A DNA stretch of 64,000 nucleotides from Pedococcus badiiscoriae (GTDB lineage Bacteria; Actinomycetota; Actinomycetes; Actinomycetales; Dermatophilaceae): NCBI RefSeq assembly GCF_013408925.1, contig NZ_JACCAB010000001.1, forward strand, positions 248,001 to 312,000, in the 5' to 3' direction. Every line of letters begins with the position of its first letter. Within the stretch, counting starts at the first letter, position 1. Positions 62,772 to 64,000 of this stretch are shown piece after piece. The notes under the pieces were generated by a model. That model was not told the origin of the DNA. It worked only from the letters and a program-made list of their open reading frames with translations, and searched no databases. Position numbers and translations under genes: made by a program.

Positions 62772-63494
62772 TCACCGTGGCTGCGCGAGACCGAGGGCCA
62801 CGTCGAAGACGTGGGCCATGGCGGCATACCCCGCGTCGTTGGGGTGGAACGTGTCGGCCGCCAGCTTGCCGCGCCAGCTGCGGGGTCCGTGGGCTCGCAT
62901 GTCGGCCACGACCAGCCGCCCCTCCCCTTCGCGCTGACGCAGCAGCGCCTCGACGCGCCGTGCCTCGCGGTGCGGGTTCGGGAGGTTGGCCACCACGGCG
63001 CCGTCCGGGAGGCCGTCGAGCAGCACGCTGAAGCGCTCAGTCAGACCGGACCGCCACCGTGGGGAGACGACGTCGTTGGAGCCGATGACCACGGTGACGA
63101 GGTCGGGGGCGAGCCCCGCGTCGAGCAGGTCACGCAGGGCCGGCAGCTGCTGGTCGATGACGTCCTGCACCCGGGCGCCGGTCACCGCCAGGTTGACCAC
63201 GCGGTGCGGACGACCCGCGGCCGCCAGGTGGTCGGCCAGCTGGCCGACCCAGCCCCGGTCAGGGGCGGACGCGCCGATCCCCTGGGTCATCGAGTCACCC
63301 AGGGCGACCCATAGCGGGTCCGCCCCCGGTCCGTCAGCCGCGAGGGCCGCGGCGTTGCCGGCGCGCCACGCCGCGGCATACGGCTGGGTCTGGCTGCCCA
63401 CGCTGGCAACACCGGGCAGCACCGCCGACAGCACCCTCATCACGACGCCGGGTGGACGCCCACTGGTGTTGTCGTAGTCGAAGGCGGTCGCCAC
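62772..63494 (-). CDS. SGNH/GDSL hydrolase family protein
   Basis: Esterase/lipase-like protein of 240 residues. Block I WVALGDSMTQGIGA carries the nucleophile Ser, block III VVIGSNDVVSP carries Asn, and block V DTFHPNDAGYAAMAH carries the Asp-His pair. An N-terminal region of ~55 residues precedes block I. GTG 63494 is used; ATG 63440 would trim 18 residues. No signal peptide is visible. Substrate unknown. Confidence 0.92.
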   Translation of the reverse strand: MATAFDYDNTSGRPPGVVMRVLSAVLPGVASVGSQTQPYAAAWRAGNAAALAADGPGADPLWVALGDSMTQGIGASAPDRGWVGQLADHLAAAGRPHRVVNLAVTGARVQDVIDQQLPALRDLLDAGLAPDLVTVVIGSNDVVSPRWRSGLTERFSVLLDGLPDGAVVANLPNPHREARRVEALLRQREGEGRLVVADMRAHGPRSWRGKLAADTFHPNDAGYAAMAHVFDVALGLAQPR

Positions 63495-63523
63495 CTCGGC
63501 ATCCTATGTCGGTGCCACCCACC

Positions 63524-64000
63524 TCAACGGTTGTAGACGTCGAGGCCGAACCGGTTGAGGCCTGCCTGGGCCGCATACCCGAGGTGCGCCCGGCCGAACA
63601 GGTCCTCGATGCTGGCCAGCAGCGAGTAGTGGTTGTACGAGGTGCTGCTGACACTGCCCGGGCGGACGAACGGTGACAGTGCGAGCGCGCCGACGCGACC
63701 GCCGCCCATCCCGGTGATGCCGGGCAGCGGGGTGTTCGGGCCGGGCCCTTCGCCGCAGCAGGCAGTGGCGTCGCTCTGCGGTCCGTCGGACTCGTCGAAC
63801 GTGATCAGCAGGAGGCCGTCACTCCGGTAGGCCGGCGAGGCCAGGATGGCCGGCACCGTCGCCTTGAGCCAGGCGTCCGCCGACGTCAGCCCGCCGGGCT
63901 GGCCGTCCACACAGGGGGTGTCGTGCCCGTCGTGGCACAGGTTGGGCGTGATGTAGGTCAGGTTGCGCGTGGTCGCGACCGACGCGAGGTCCTTGGTGAG
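63524..64000 (-). CDS. Phosphoesterase (acid phosphatase/phospholipase C family), 5-prime part beyond window
   Basis: C-terminal ~158 residues of a PF04185-type phosphoesterase. NLTYITPNLCHDGHDTPCVDG, LLLITFDESDG with a metal-binding Asp, ALALSPFVRPG and YNHYSLLASIEDLFGRAHLGYAA are characteristic of secreted acid phosphatase/phospholipase C-like members. The gene continues past 64000, so its N-terminus and signal peptide cannot be seen. Confidence 0.88.
   Translation of the reverse strand, partial: LTKDLASVATTRNLTYITPNLCHDGHDTPCVDGQPGGLTSADAWLKATVPAILASPAYRSDGLLLITFDESDGPQSDATACCGEGPGPNTPLPGITGMGGGRVGALALSPFVRPGSVSSTSYNHYSLLASIEDLFGRAHLGYAAQAGLNRFGLDVYNR

Overview
The window is chromosomal DNA of a high-GC Gram-positive actinobacterium. 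The evidence is strong G/C at third codon positions, many GTG starts, frequent ATGA/GTGA stop-start overlaps, actinobacterial families (ECF41 sigma factor, DUF222-HNH, DUF5995, GAF-ANTAR regulator, TIGR03086/DinB-like proteins, SigB/F-type sigma factor) and actinobacterial-style SOS boxes. A member of the Intrasporangiaceae or a relative is my best guess, but that is inference. No rRNA, CRISPR array, complete insertion sequence or prophage is visible.

Region by region: (1) 0-6 kb: the end of an aldo/keto reductase gene, an epimerase-ECF41 sigma pair behind a matching promoter, an ArsR / SRPBCC-DinB fusion / YciI group, and a DUF222-HNH protein. (2) 6-14.8 kb: an MMPL exporter, two coupled unknown genes, DUF5995, a matrixin-like metalloprotease and a secreted PGRP amidase. 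(3) 14.9-20 kb: a lower-GC accessory block (NERD protein, TM2-like protein, PLD-helicase-DUF3427) followed by a 20-bp tandem repeat. (4) 20-24 kb: nrdJ and nrdR behind two pairs of NrdR-box-like sites. (5) 24-28.8 kb: assorted genes including an AlkZ-like protein and an acyltransferase-SGNH protein. (6) 28.8-39.2 kb: a selenocysteine-formate locus of selB, tRNA-Sec, selD, a rhodanese, an OFA transporter, and a three-subunit formate dehydrogenase whose catalytic subunit has an in-frame TGA plus a SECIS-like hairpin. (7) 39.3-44.7 kb: LysM/lexA divergon, small genes, acetyltransferase, methyltransferase, sirtuin, LysR regulator. (8) 44.7-52.9 kb: comEC-comEA, plsY, degV, and leuS behind a leucine attenuator with an 11-codon leader peptide. 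(9) 52.9-62 kb: an orphan SigB/F-type sigma gene and several nearby genes with GTTT-N15/16-GGG-type promoters: hemerythrin / GntA-like heme N-oxygenase / DUF1989, a DUF2795-DUF72 pair, and a holin-family/DUF3618 membrane stress operon; also GAF-ANTAR, NAD(P)HX dehydratase and a histidine phosphatase. (10) 62-64 kb: a DinB-like protein, a GDSL hydrolase and a partial phosphoesterase.

Main threads: selB, tRNA-Sec and selD serve the selenoprotein formate dehydrogenase, and the OFA permease is a plausible formate carrier. The hemerythrin-GntA-DUF1989 operon looks like a small guanidino-compound pathway under general-stress control. Across the whole window the heptamer GTATGCC/GGCATAC is strongly enriched in both orientations and biases Tyr-Ala and Ala-Tyr codon pairs, which suggests a DNA-level process.
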